This document shows, piece after piece, positions 1-6,759 of a stretch of 8,102 nt of DNA. The first letter of the stretch is position 1. Every line of letters starts with the position of its first letter. The notes beneath the pieces are model-generated. The model worked only from the letters and a program-made list of their open reading frames with translations, was not told the origin of the DNA and searched no databases. The stretch lies in assembly GCA_018241985.1 (NCBI GenBank), contig JAFECV010000083.1, positions 1 through 8,102 of the forward strand. Reading direction: 5' to 3'. A program made the position numbers and the translations under genes. Origin of the DNA: Pseudomonadota bacterium (lineage in GTDB: Bacteria; Pseudomonadota; Gammaproteobacteria; Burkholderiales; Burkholderiaceae_C).

Positions 1-1
1 G

Positions 2-811
2 CGCCTGTACGCGCTGACCTCGTCGCCCGGGCGCGTCGCCACGCTGCGCGCACAGCGCATCACGCCACTGCGCGGCGACCTGGACCGGCCGGCCAGCATG
101 CGCCGCCTCGCCGGCATCGCGACCCGGGTGGTCTGCCTCGCGCCGCCGCCCGCCGAGGGCTGGGGCGATCCGCGCACCCGCGCCTTGACGCAGGTGCTGC
201 GGCTGCGCTCGGCGCCGACGTCGCTCGTCTACGGCTCGACCAGCGGCGTGTACGGGGACTGCGGCGGCGCGCTGGTGGCCGAGAGCCGCATGCCGGCGCC
301 GCATACGCCGCGCGCCTGCCGGCGCATCGCGGCCGAGCAGGCGGTGCGCTTTCTCGGGCGCGGCAGGGCGGGCGTGCGGGTCAGCATCCTGCGCATCCCG
401 GGCATCTATGCGCCGGATCGCGCCGGCGGCACGCCGCGGGAGCGCCTCGAGAAGGGGACGCCGGTGCTGGCCCCGCAGGACGACGTCTACACCAGCCACA
501 TCCACGCGGACGACCTGGCGCGCGCCTGCGCGCTGGCGCTGTGGCGGGGGCGGCCGCAGCGGGTGTACAACGCGAGCGACGACACGCGGCTCAAGATGGG
601 CGACTACTTCGACCTCGCCGCGGATCTGTACGGCCTGCCCAGGCCGCCGCGCGTGTCGCGCGATGCGGCGCGCGAAACCTTGCCGCTGGTGCTGCTGAGC
701 TTCATGGGCGAATCGCGACGGCTCGACAACACCCGCATGAAGCGCGAACTGCGGCTCGCGCTGCGCTACCCGACGGTCGAGCAAGGCCTGCTGCCGACAG
801 CCCGGCCGTAA
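2..811 (+). CDS. Atypical extended SDR, NAD(P)-dependent epimerase/dehydratase-like (YeeZ-type), 5' partial
   Basis: The reading frame is open from the left edge (first whole codon at position 2), so the gene begins upstream and the visible 269 codons lack the N-terminal Gly-rich nucleotide-binding loop. A start at the ATG at 98 would cut the Rossmann fold, so I reject it. Visible landmarks of the extended-SDR fold are a strand ending VVCLAPPP, then STSGVYGD (about visible residues 79-86), RIPGIYAPDR, a SHIHADDLA segment and YNASDD. These match the order in sugar-nucleotide epimerase-like SDRs of the YeeZ type. The usual catalytic Tyr-x-x-x-Lys is not visible: the stretch where it should fall reads TPRACRRIAAEQ. 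Fold and cofactor type are therefore fairly safe, while substrate and even catalytic activity are unknown. The maoC-like gene follows 25 bases downstream on the same strand and may be cotranscribed. Confidence 0.85.
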   Translation, partial: RLYALTSSPGRVATLRAQRITPLRGDLDRPASMRRLAGIATRVVCLAPPPAEGWGDPRTRALTQVLRLRSAPTSLVYGSTSGVYGDCGGALVAESRMPAPHTPRACRRIAAEQAVRFLGRGRAGVRVSILRIPGIYAPDRAGGTPRERLEKGTPVLAPQDDVYTSHIHADDLARACALALWRGRPQRVYNASDDTRLKMGDYFDLAADLYGLPRPPRVSRDAARETLPLVLLSFMGESRRLDNTRMKRELRLALRYPTVEQGLLPTARP

Positions 812-836
812 CGCGACGCATCGAGGAGCTCACGGC

Positions 837-1304
837 ATGGACCTGCACATCGGCCGCAGTTTCGACGAACTGAAGATCGGCGACCAATTCGAAACCCGCC
901 AGACGCTGACCGAGACGCATATCGTGCTCGGCGCGGGCCTGTTCGGCGACTTCAACCCGTTGCACGTCGACCAGTCGTTCGCCGCGGCCAGCCGCTTCAA
1001 GGGCCGTATCGCGCACGGGTATCTCACCAGCAACGCGATGGCCGCGCCGCTGGGCATGCTGTTCCACGGCACCGCGATCGCCTACGTCGAGCATCTGATC
1101 CGCTTCCTGCACCCGGTGCGCGCCGGCGACACGCTGGCGGTGCGCTGGACGGTGACCGCGCTCGACGCGAAGCCGCGGCATGGCGGCGGGCTGGTCACGC
1201 TCGCCGGGCGCTGCATCAATCAGGACGGCATCGAGGTCGCCAGCGCCGAAGCCAAGATGCTGGCGTACGACCGGGCGCACTGCCAACCCGCCGCAGCGCA
1301 ATAG
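837..1304 (+). CDS. MaoC family hotdog-fold dehydratase (R-specific enoyl-CoA hydratase-like)
   Basis: This 155-residue single-domain protein has the hydratase-2 signature: FGDFNPLHVD (residues 36-45) with the expected catalytic Asp38 and His43, followed by GRIAHGY (56-62). Family members hydrate trans-2-enoyl-CoA to (R)-3-hydroxyacyl-CoA or do related thioester chemistry in the cytoplasm. The length fits a stand-alone MaoC protein. The start is supported by a GAGGAG Shine-Dalgarno at 823-828, eight bases before the ATG. It lies 25 bases after the SDR stop and converges with the MBL-fold gene. (R)-3-hydroxyacyl-CoA is a polyhydroxyalkanoate precursor, and a 3-hydroxybutyrate cluster lies about 4 kb away, but that link is only suggestive. 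The acyl-CoA substrate cannot be told from sequence. Confidence 0.9.
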   Translation: MDLHIGRSFDELKIGDQFETRQTLTETHIVLGAGLFGDFNPLHVDQSFAAASRFKGRIAHGYLTSNAMAAPLGMLFHGTAIAYVEHLIRFLHPVRAGDTLAVRWTVTALDAKPRHGGGLVTLAGRCINQDGIEVASAEAKMLAYDRAHCQPAAAQ

Positions 1305-1347
1305 CCGGTACCCGCTGGCGCGGTCCGGACACGTGTGAGCAGCGGTG

Positions 1348-2415
1348 CTACGTCGCCTGGTACCAGGCGACGCCTTGCGCGTCCAGCGACGACCGGATCG
1401 CGCCGCGCAGGCGCAGATAGTTCAGGCAGGCGAGCGTCTCGCCGGTCGCCATGCCGAGCAGGCCGACGTCGGTTTCGCGGATCGGCCGTCCGAACAGCGT
1501 GCCGAACACATCGATCACGCGCTTGGGCTCGCGCAGCGTCTGCGTGAGGCGCTCGAGCAGGTTGCGCTGCGACGACGCCAGGTAGTCCAGCCGCGCGTGC
1601 AGGCCGCGAAAACACTCGTTGTGCGCCGGCAGCACCAGCACGTCGTCCGGCACCTCGCGCTTCACCTTGGCCAGCGATGCGAGCCAGTCGCCCATCGGAT
1701 CGGCGTCGGGTTCGACCGGGAACACCGAGACGTTCGATGAAATCCTGGGCAGCACCTGGTCGCCGGAAATCAGCAGCTTGAGCGCGGGGCAATACAGGCA
1801 CGCATGCTCGGGCGAATGGCCGTTGCCGACCACGACACGCCAGGGGTGCCGGCCGATCCGGATCTCCTCGCCGTCGACGAGACGGCGGTAGCTGTCGGGC
1901 AGCGGGTGGATCATGTTGCCGAAGCGCCCGAAGCGCGCGCGGTACGACTCCAGCGCCGGCTCCGGCCAGCCCGCCTGCCGGTAGAACGCCAGCGCCTCGG
2001 GCGGCGCCTCGCGCCCGCTGTCGGACACCATCACGCGGCAGTTCAGGTATTCGAGCCGTGTCATCCACAGGCGCAGACCGAACTTGCGCGTCAGCCAACC
2101 GGCCATGCCGACATGGTCGGGATGCATGTGCGTGACGAACACCCGCGTCATCTGCGTGTCGCCTGCGTTCGCGAACAGCTCCCGCCACACTTTCACGGTC
2201 TCTTCGTTGCGCACGCCGGTGTCGACCAGCGCCCAGCCGCCTTCGTCCTCGATCGCCCACAGATTGATGTGGTCGAGCGCGAACGGCAGTGGCATGCGCA
2301 CCCAGAGCACGCCCGGCGCGACCTCCACCGTGCGGCCGCGTTCGGGCAGCGCCGTGAACGGATAGTCGAGCTTCGGTTTGCCGGGGGCGGCCTCGGGCTG
2401 CTGCGCTTCTTTCAA
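1348..2415 (-). CDS. Metallo-beta-lactamase-fold hydrolase (glyoxalase II / LACTB2-like)
   Basis: The 355-residue protein carries a full set of MBL-fold metal ligands: HMHPDH at 96-101 (His96, His98, Asp100, His101), His200 in GNGHSPEH, Asp219 in SGDQ and His265 in PAHNE. A binuclear, probably zinc, hydrolase is expected. The C-terminal region (about 275-350) resembles the helical extension of LACTB2-like and hydroxyacylglutathione-hydrolase-like members. The substrate is not predictable: thioesters, lactones or other esters are all possible. The start codon is TTG at 2413-2415, preceded by GGAGA (2421-2425 on the complement) with 5-base spacing. I see no better in-frame ATG before the conserved N-terminal strand. 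No signal peptide is seen, so it is probably cytoplasmic. Its last codons form a perfect palindrome. The tRNA gene lies 85 bases upstream. Confidence 0.9.
   Translation of the reverse strand: MKEAQQPEAAPGKPKLDYPFTALPERGRTVEVAPGVLWVRMPLPFALDHINLWAIEDEGGWALVDTGVRNEETVKVWRELFANAGDTQMTRVFVTHMHPDHVGMAGWLTRKFGLRLWMTRLEYLNCRVMVSDSGREAPPEALAFYRQAGWPEPALESYRARFGRFGNMIHPLPDSYRRLVDGEEIRIGRHPWRVVVGNGHSPEHACLYCPALKLLISGDQVLPRISSNVSVFPVEPDADPMGDWLASLAKVKREVPDDVLVLPAHNECFRGLHARLDYLASSQRNLLERLTQTLREPKRVIDVFGTLFGRPIRETDVGLLGMATGETLACLNYLRLRGAIRSSLDAQGVAWYQAT
1351..1372. repeat. Perfect 22-base palindrome at the 3' end of the MBL gene
   Basis: The half-site CGTCGCCTGGT is followed directly by its exact reverse complement. 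It lies entirely in the last codons of the MBL gene (encoding Ala-Trp-Tyr-Gln-Ala-Thr) and stops just before the stop codon. As RNA it could fold into a stem of nine pairs with a four-base loop on either strand. No T-run follows on either side, so it is not a canonical intrinsic terminator, although it sits between two convergent genes. Confidence 0.85.
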
Positions 2416-2500
2416 GTCGGTCTCCGATCGCCCGGTACGGGCGATGCCGTCATTGTGCCGCGCCGCCTGGGCGGGGGTTGACGCTCGATCCGCCCGACGA

Positions 2501-2576
2501 TGGTGGGCCCGGTGGGATTCGAACCCACGGTCAACGGATTATGAGTCCGCTGCTTTGACCGCTAAGCTACAGGCCC
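2501..2576 (-). tRNA. tRNA with CAU anticodon, probably tRNA-Ile2 (lysidine type)
   Basis: The complement folds into a complete 76-base cloverleaf. The acceptor stem pairs GGGCCTG with CGGGCCC (one G-U), the D stem pairs GCTT with AAGC, the anticodon stem pairs GCGGA with TCCGT around loop CTCATAA, and the T stem pairs GTGGG with CCCAC around TTCGAAT. Discriminator A73 and an encoded CCA (2501-2503) follow. The anticodon CAT is at 2541-2543. The C4-G69 and C5-G68 pairs and the eight-base D loop resemble E. coli tRNA-Ile2, not elongator tRNA-Met. I therefore infer an isoleucine AUA reader whose C34 is converted to lysidine by TilS. Elongator tRNA-Met is the alternative; initiator Met is unlikely because position 1 pairs with 72. 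It lies 43 bases after hrcA on the same strand. Confidence 0.93.
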
Positions 2577-2619
2577 CGGCGCGGGGATCGGCGGCCCGAT
2601 TGTGCCCGATTGCATGGGG

Positions 2620-3624
2620 CTACCGGTGGTGGCTCAGCGCGTTGCTGACGAGCCGCGACGTGATGTCGACGATCTGGATCATGCGCTCGTAGGGCATGCG
2701 CATCGGGCCGATCACGCCCAGCGTGCCGACGACCTCGCCGTCGACCTCGTACGGCGCGCTGACGATGGACAGATCCTCGAACGGCACCGACTGGCTCTCG
2801 CCGCCGATGTAGATGCGAACGCCCTCGGCGCGGCTGGCGACGTCGAGCAGCCGCAGCAGTTGGGTCTTCTGCTCGAACAGCTCGAAGGTGCGGCGCAGCT
2901 GCCCCATGTCGCTCGCGAAGTCGCTGACCGCGAGCAGGTTGCGCTCGCCCGAGATCACGACCTGGTCCTGCGATTCGGTCAGCGCTTCCGAGCTGAGGTT
3001 GACCGCCGCCTGCATCAGCGCGGCGATCTCGCCGCGCAGGCTCTCGAGCTCCTGCTGCAGGCGCTCGCGCACCTGCTCGATCGCCATGCCCGCGAAATGG
3101 CGGTTGAGGTAGTTCGCGGCTTCCTGCAGCTGCGGCTGGGTGTAGTCGGTCTCGGTGAACAGCACGCGGTTCTGCACGTCGCCGTCCGGCGAGACGATGA
3201 TCACCAGGAAGCGCCGCTCGGACAGGCGCAGGAATTCGATCTGCCGGAACACCGAGGTGCGCCGCGGCGCCATCACCACGCCGACGAAGTGCGACAGATT
3301 GGACAGCAGCTGCGCCGCGTTCGTGATCACCTTCTGCGGCTGGTCCTGCGTCAGCGTCGGCGCGGCCAGCTGTTCGCGCTGCGTGGTCAGCATGGTGTCG
3401 ACGAACAGGCGGTAGCCGCGCACCGTCGGAACGCGCCCGGCCGAGGTGTGCGGACTGACGATCAGTCCCAGCTCCTCGAGGTCGGCCATCACGTTGCGGA
3501 TCGTCGCCGGCGACAGCTCCAGTCCAGAGGCCTTCGACAGCGTGCGCGAGCCGACCGGCTGGCCGTCGGCGATGTAGCGCTCGACCAGCGCCTTCAGCAG
3601 CAGTCTTGCACGGTCATCGAGCAT
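2620..3624 (-). CDS. hrcA: Heat-inducible transcription repressor HrcA
   Basis: The 334-residue protein is close to full length for HrcA. The N-terminal winged helix (about 1-75) includes [27 protein letters not shown] and [16 protein letters not shown], which are highly characteristic of the family. A GAF-like region with the dimerising insertion follows to the C-terminus. HrcA is known to bind the CIRCE operator upstream of groE or dnaK genes and repress them until heat shock, with GroEL promoting its active fold. The ATG at 3622-3624 matches the usual MLD start, but no good Shine-Dalgarno precedes it. The TTAGAAT just upstream (3631-3637, complement) could be a -10 box, though no matching -35 is visible. 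No grpE, dnaK, dnaJ or groE gene lies in the window, so it stands alone here. The tRNA gene follows on the same strand. Confidence 0.97.
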   Translation of the reverse strand: MLDDRARLLLKALVERYIADGQPVGSRTLSKASGLELSPATIRNVMADLEELGLIVSPHTSAGRVPTVRGYRLFVDTMLTTQREQLAAPTLTQDQPQKVITNAAQLLSNLSHFVGVVMAPRRTSVFRQIEFLRLSERRFLVIIVSPDGDVQNRVLFTETDYTQPQLQEAANYLNRHFAGMAIEQVRERLQQELESLRGEIAALMQAAVNLSSEALTESQDQVVISGERNLLAVSDFASDMGQLRRTFELFEQKTQLLRLLDVASRAEGVRIYIGGESQSVPFEDLSIVSAPYEVDGEVVGTLGVIGPMRMPYERMIQIVDITSRLVSNALSHHR

Positions 3625-3819
3625 GGAACGATTCTAAGGGCGCATGGCGCCGGTCGCGGCGGCTCCGAGCCCGTCCCGACCGCTCTGCCGCATTCACAGC
3701 CTCTTACATTCTTCGTCCGTCGAAACCGCAGCGCCGTGCAGCCGATGCGTCAGCGGCCTACAGTTGGAGTGTCTGATCGACGTTGCTGTGCGGCGCTTAC
3801 CAGGCCTTTATCCGCAACC

Positions 3820-3825
3820 AAGGAG
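3820..3825 (+). promoter_or_regulatory. Shine-Dalgarno AAGGAG deciding the SYLF lipoprotein start
   Basis: AAGGAG lies five bases before the ATG at 3831. The earlier in-frame ATG at 3783 has no comparable site and would push the lipoprotein signal peptide inward. Confidence 0.75.
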
Positions 3826-3830
3826 TTGAC

Positions 3831-4448
3831 ATGAAGAAAACGCAATCACGAAATCCATGCATGCCCCGGGCGAGCCTGATGGCACTCACGCTGGCGCTGG
3901 GTGGCGCCGTGGGCCTGGCCGGCTGCACGACGACGCCGAACAACGCGCCGCCGCCTGCCTCGGCCGCGACGTTCGGTAGCCAGTCCCAACTGGACTCCGC
4001 CGCGCGTGAAACATTGAATCGTCTGTATCGGGTGGTACCGGGCTCGCGCGACATGGTGTCGCATGCGGCCGGTGTGCTGGTGTTCCCGCAAGTGATCGGC
4101 GGCGCACTGTTCGTCGGTGCCGAGCATGGCCGCGGCGCTCTGCTGGTCGGCGGTCGCGCGGTCGCCTACTACAGCACCACCGGAGCCTCGATCGGATGGC
4201 AGGCGGGCGGCCAGTCGAAGTCCGTGGTCTACGTCTTCAACACGCGTGATGCGCTGAAGCGCTTCCAGGACAGCAACGGATGGACGGTGGGGGCCGACGC
4301 CACGGTGGCGGTTGGTACCGTGGGCGCGAATGGTGCGATCAATTCGGAGACCGCGCAGCAGCCGATCGTCAGCTTCGTGATGAACAACGTGGGGCTGGAA
4401 GCCGGGGTGTCGCTGGGCGGCTCCAAGGTCACGCGCATCGTGCCCTGA
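3831..4448 (+). CDS. SYLF/Ysc84-domain lipoprotein
   Basis: With the ATG at 3831 the protein has 205 residues. The N-terminus is basic (MKKTQSR), followed by a hydrophobic stretch (about 15-30) and the lipobox Leu29-Ala30-Gly31-Cys32, so a type II lipoprotein anchored at Cys32 is expected. The mature part, from about residue 50 on, carries the SYLF (Ysc84) domain: a VLVFPQVIGGALFVGAEHG-type core, then GWQAGGQSKSVVYVFNT, GWTVGADATVAVG and a C-terminal GLEAGVSLGGSKVTRI. Eukaryotic SYLF domains bind phosphoinositides; the role of bacterial lipoprotein versions is not established, and an envelope role is inference. It is divergent from hrcA across 206 bases and convergent with the ZIP transporter gene. 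Asp at +2 is absent (Thr33 follows the Cys), which favours sorting to the outer membrane by the enterobacterial rule. Confidence 0.92.
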   Translation: MKKTQSRNPCMPRASLMALTLALGGAVGLAGCTTTPNNAPPPASAATFGSQSQLDSAARETLNRLYRVVPGSRDMVSHAAGVLVFPQVIGGALFVGAEHGRGALLVGGRAVAYYSTTGASIGWQAGGQSKSVVYVFNTRDALKRFQDSNGWTVGADATVAVGTVGANGAINSETAQQPIVSFVMNNVGLEAGVSLGGSKVTRIVP

Positions 4449-4455
4449 TGGCGTT

Positions 4456-4532
4456 GGCGGGTCATTGATCCGCCGGCCCGGCGCCCGACCCTGCGACTCG
4501 ACCTGCACGCGCAGGGCCGTGTGAACAGGCCC
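4456..4532. terminator. Hairpin-rich gap between convergent lipoprotein and ZIP genes
   Basis: Three stems can be drawn. GGCGGGTC pairs with GATCCGCC around a three-base loop (4456-4474, one G-U). CCCTGCG (4489-4495) pairs with CGCAGGG (4510-4516). GGGCC (4514-4518) pairs with GGCCC (4528-4532); it shares bases with the second stem, so those two exclude each other. None is followed by a T-run on either strand, so these are weak candidates for bidirectional or Rho-assisted 3' end formation. Confidence 0.3.
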
Positions 4533-5323
4533 TACTCGTGCGCGAGATGGCTCGCCGCGGTGACAAGCACGATACCGAGCAGCAGCCAGCCGATCTGCGC
4601 GACCGTGCCGCGCGCGGACAGGCGCTTTTGCAGCTGCGGGATCAGGTCCGCGAGCGCGACATAGACGAAGCTGCTCGCCGCCACCACCAGGAAATACGGC
4701 AGGAAGTCGTGCAGGCCGCTCAGCAGGCCGTAGCCGACCACGCCGCCGACAGCAGTCGCCCCGCCGGCGAGCGAGACCTTGATGGCCGCGATGCGCCGCG
4801 TGCCGCCGCTCTGGCGCAGCACCATCAGGTCGCCCATGTGGTGCGGCACCTCGTGCGTGAGCACCGCCAGCGCCGCGACCATGCCGAGCTGCAGACTGGC
4901 GGTGAAGGCGGACGCGATCAGCACGCCGTCGCCGAAGCAGTGCACGCTGTCGCCGGCGAGCACCGCCCAGCTGCCGGCGCGCGGCGCCGCGTGCTCGTGC
5001 ACCGCGTGGTCGTGATCGTGCCCCGGTTCTTCGCCGTGTTCGTGGTGGTGTTCGTGGCCGTGGTGCCAGAGCTCGGCCTTGTCGAGCAGGAAGAAGAACA
5101 CCAGGCCGGTCAGCAGGGCCATGAACAGATGCGCCGGCGCGAGCGGGCTCTCGAACGCCTCGGGCAGCAGGTGCATGAACGCGGTCGCCAGCAGCGCACC
5201 CGCGGCCAGGCTCAGCATGTGCTGGGTGTAGCCCGCGAGCGCGCGAAAGCTCAGCATCGCGGCGAGCCAGACGCTGCCGACGCCGGCCACCAGCGTGCCG
5301 ATTACGATTGCTATCAATGTCAT
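4532..5323 (-). CDS. ZIP family metal transporter
   Basis: The 263-residue integral membrane protein has about eight hydrophobic segments. TM4 contains HCFGDG (His128, Asp132, Gly133) and TM5 contains HEVPHHMGD (His157, Glu158, His161, Asp165), which together form the metal-binding pair of helices typical of ZIP carriers. The loop between TM3 and TM4 (87-111) holds twelve histidines with interspersed Asp and Glu, as in ZIPs that bind zinc in the cytoplasm. Uptake of zinc, possibly other divalent metals, into the cytoplasm is the expected role. The start is uncertain. I chose ATG 5321-5323 because TM1 begins right there. The frame stays open to ATG 5491, but the extra 56 residues are Ala-rich, cross the 23-base repeats and look non-coding. 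No clear Shine-Dalgarno precedes 5323. It is divergent from the patatin gene. Confidence 0.92.
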   Translation of the reverse strand: MTLIAIVIGTLVAGVGSVWLAAMLSFRALAGYTQHMLSLAAGALLATAFMHLLPEAFESPLAPAHLFMALLTGLVFFFLLDKAELWHHGHEHHHEHGEEPGHDHDHAVHEHAAPRAGSWAVLAGDSVHCFGDGVLIASAFTASLQLGMVAALAVLTHEVPHHMGDLMVLRQSGGTRRIAAIKVSLAGGATAVGGVVGYGLLSGLHDFLPYFLVVAASSFVYVALADLIPQLQKRLSARGTVAQIGWLLLGIVLVTAASHLAHE

Positions 5324-5361
5324 AGCTGAAGACGAAGAAGTATCAATGGCTGCAGCGATAT

Positions 5362-5373
5362 TATGCGTGCATA
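5362..5373. promoter_or_regulatory. Small dyad upstream of the ZIP gene, possible operator
   Basis: TATGC and GCATA flank a two-base GT, 38 bases before the ZIP start and inside the only AT-richer patch of this intergenic region. The position suits a repressor site for the transporter, but the sequence does not clearly match a Zur or Fur box known to me. It may be chance. Confidence 0.25.
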
Positions 5374-5376
5374 TCT

Positions 5377-5399
5377 TGCAAAGCGCCGCGGCCGCAGCC
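5377..5399. repeat. 23-base direct repeat, copy 1
   Basis: This copy begins TGCAAAGCG, ends CCGCAGCC and is identical over 23 bases to copy 2, with a 54-base period. It contains overlapping palindromes GCCGCGGC and GCGGCCGC. It lies in the ZIP/patatin divergent intergenic region, and no third copy is present in the window. Confidence 0.85.
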
Positions 5400-5430
5400 C
5401 GCGCGCTGGCGCGTGGGCGATGCTGCCGCA

Positions 5431-5453
5431 TGCAAAGCGCCGCGGCCGCAGCC
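5431..5453. repeat. 23-base direct repeat, copy 2
   Basis: Identical to the copy at 5377-5399, with 31 bases between them. Identity ends abruptly on both sides: T versus A before, C versus G after. Its right end lies 58 bases before the patatin start codon, so it falls in or just upstream of the probable patatin promoter. Confidence 0.85.
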
Positions 5454-5511
5454 GGTATTGTGCCGGGTCTATACTCATTGGCCTGTTCCATCGTGGAATA
5501 AGAAGACTATC

Positions 5512-6759
5512 GTGGCACGATCGACAAGAGCGAAACCCGCCGCTGGCCGTGCGCCGGCCGCCACCGCGGTGCGGGCAGCGGCCTCGGGCGGCGCGCCGAA
5601 CGGCGAGACCTGCACCCTGGTGCTGCAGGGCGGCGGGGCGCTCGGGGCCTACCAGGCCGGCGTCTACGAGCAGATGGCGGCGCACGGCCTGCGGCCCACC
5701 TGGGTCGCGGGGGTGTCGATCGGCGCGATCAACGCGGCGATCATCGCCGGCAATCCGCCCGAGCGCAGGCTCGATCGGCTGCATGAATTCTGGGATCTGG
5801 TGACCTCGCAGTTCCGCTTCATCATGCTGCCCGGAAACTACGGCAACGAGGCGCGCGAGCTGCTGAACGAGTCGCGCGCGGCGATGGTGGCCGCGCTCGG
5901 GGTGCCGGGGTTCTTCCGGCCGCGCGTGCCGCCGGCGCCGTTCCAGCAGCCGGGCACGCGCGGCGCGCTCAGCTATTACGACACCGCGCCGCTCGAGGCG
6001 ACGCTCGAGCGGCTGATCGACTTCGACCTGATCAACACCCGCGACGCGCGCCACAAGGTGCGGCTGTCGGTCGGCGCGGTCGACGTGACCACCGGCAACT
6101 TCCGCTATTTCGACTCCAGCGCGCCCGAGGCGAGCGGGCGCATCGGCCCGCGCCACGTGATGGCCAGCGGCGCGTTGCCGCCGGGCTTTCCGCCGATCGA
6201 GATCGACGGCGCGTTCTACTGGGACGGTGGCCTGGTGTCGAACACGCCGCTGCAGTACGTGATCGACCAGCCGCGGCAGCACGACATGCTGGTGCTGCAG
6301 GTCGACCTGTTCAGCGCGCGCGGGCGCATGCCGCGCAACCTGAACGAGGTCGCCGAGCGCGAGAAGGACATCCGCTTCGCCAGCCGCACCCGGTTCAACA
6401 CCGACCGCGTGACGCACGTGCAGTCGCTCGGCGCGGCGGCGCGGCGGCTCGCCGCGAAACTGCCGGCCTCGCTGGCGAACGATCCGGACCTCGCCAGGCT
6501 GACCAGCCTCGGCTCGCCGGCGGCGCTCACCATCATGCACCTGATCTACCGCAGCAAGCATTACGAGACGCAATCGAAGGACTACGAGTTCTCGCGCCAG
6601 ACGATGCTGGAACATTGGCGCAAGGGCGCGGCCGACGTGCAGACCAGCCTGTCCGACCCGCACTGGCAGGCGCGCAGCCGCACGCCGGGCAGCCTCAACG
6701 TGCTGGACCTGACGCCGCAACTGAAGGTGCGCCGCAACCACGAGAAGGAGCCTTCATGA
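5512..6759 (+). CDS. Patatin-like acyl hydrolase with C-terminal DUF3734-type region
   Basis: From the GTG at 5512 the protein has 415 residues. The patatin domain (about 34-255) shows the oxyanion loop QGGGALGAY (39-47), the nucleophile elbow GVSIG with Ser69, and the DGG motif with Asp238, so the Ser-Asp dyad is intact. The rest, including RTRFNTDR and the segment up to about 400, resembles the DUF3734 extension of many proteobacterial patatins. Members hydrolyse acyl esters of lipids, and some relatives are linked to polyhydroxybutyrate breakdown; the substrate here is unknown. The GTG start has a modest AGAAG site (5501-5505) with six-base spacing. The earlier in-frame ATG at 5413 would add translated repeat sequence and is rejected. 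A TATACT (5470-5475) could be a -10 box, without a clear -35. The gene overlaps the decarboxylase gene by ATGA, indicating translational coupling. Confidence 0.93.
   Translation: MARSTRAKPAAGRAPAATAVRAAASGGAPNGETCTLVLQGGGALGAYQAGVYEQMAAHGLRPTWVAGVSIGAINAAIIAGNPPERRLDRLHEFWDLVTSQFRFIMLPGNYGNEARELLNESRAAMVAALGVPGFFRPRVPPAPFQQPGTRGALSYYDTAPLEATLERLIDFDLINTRDARHKVRLSVGAVDVTTGNFRYFDSSAPEASGRIGPRHVMASGALPPGFPPIEIDGAFYWDGGLVSNTPLQYVIDQPRQHDMLVLQVDLFSARGRMPRNLNEVAEREKDIRFASRTRFNTDRVTHVQSLGAAARRLAAKLPASLANDPDLARLTSLGSPAALTIMHLIYRSKHYETQSKDYEFSRQTMLEHWRKGAADVQTSLSDPHWQARSRTPGSLNVLDLTPQLKVRRNHEKEPS

Noticed and set aside
1220..2260. Alternative minus-strand frame overlapping the MBL hydrolase
   Set aside because: It is an Arg/Ala/Gly-rich shifted frame with no domain, while the chosen frame holds all the MBL metal ligands.
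2595..2612. Short tandem CCCGATTG repeat between hrcA and the tRNA
   Set aside because: Two eight-base copies ten bases apart are too short to distinguish from chance, and no function is apparent.
3783..3830. Upstream in-frame ATG for the SYLF lipoprotein
   Set aside because: It would add 16 residues ahead of the lysine-rich signal-peptide start and has no Shine-Dalgarno, whereas AAGGAG sits correctly before 3831.
2602..3834. Long plus-strand open frame (410 codons) opposite hrcA
   Set aside because: The composition is His/Arg/Gln-rich low complexity, typical of the antisense of a GC-rich gene, and the opposite strand encodes an unmistakable HrcA.
5377..5453. Possible minimal CRISPR (23-base repeat, 31-base spacer)
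   Set aside because: There are only two copies and one gap, the sequence is very GC-rich, and no cas genes are present. The intergenic promoter location fits other explanations better.
5320..6741. Long minus-strand open frame (473 codons) opposite the patatin gene
   Set aside because: It is Arg/Ala-rich with no recognisable motif, and mirrors a gene with intact patatin catalytic motifs. Long antisense frames are expected in DNA this GC-rich.
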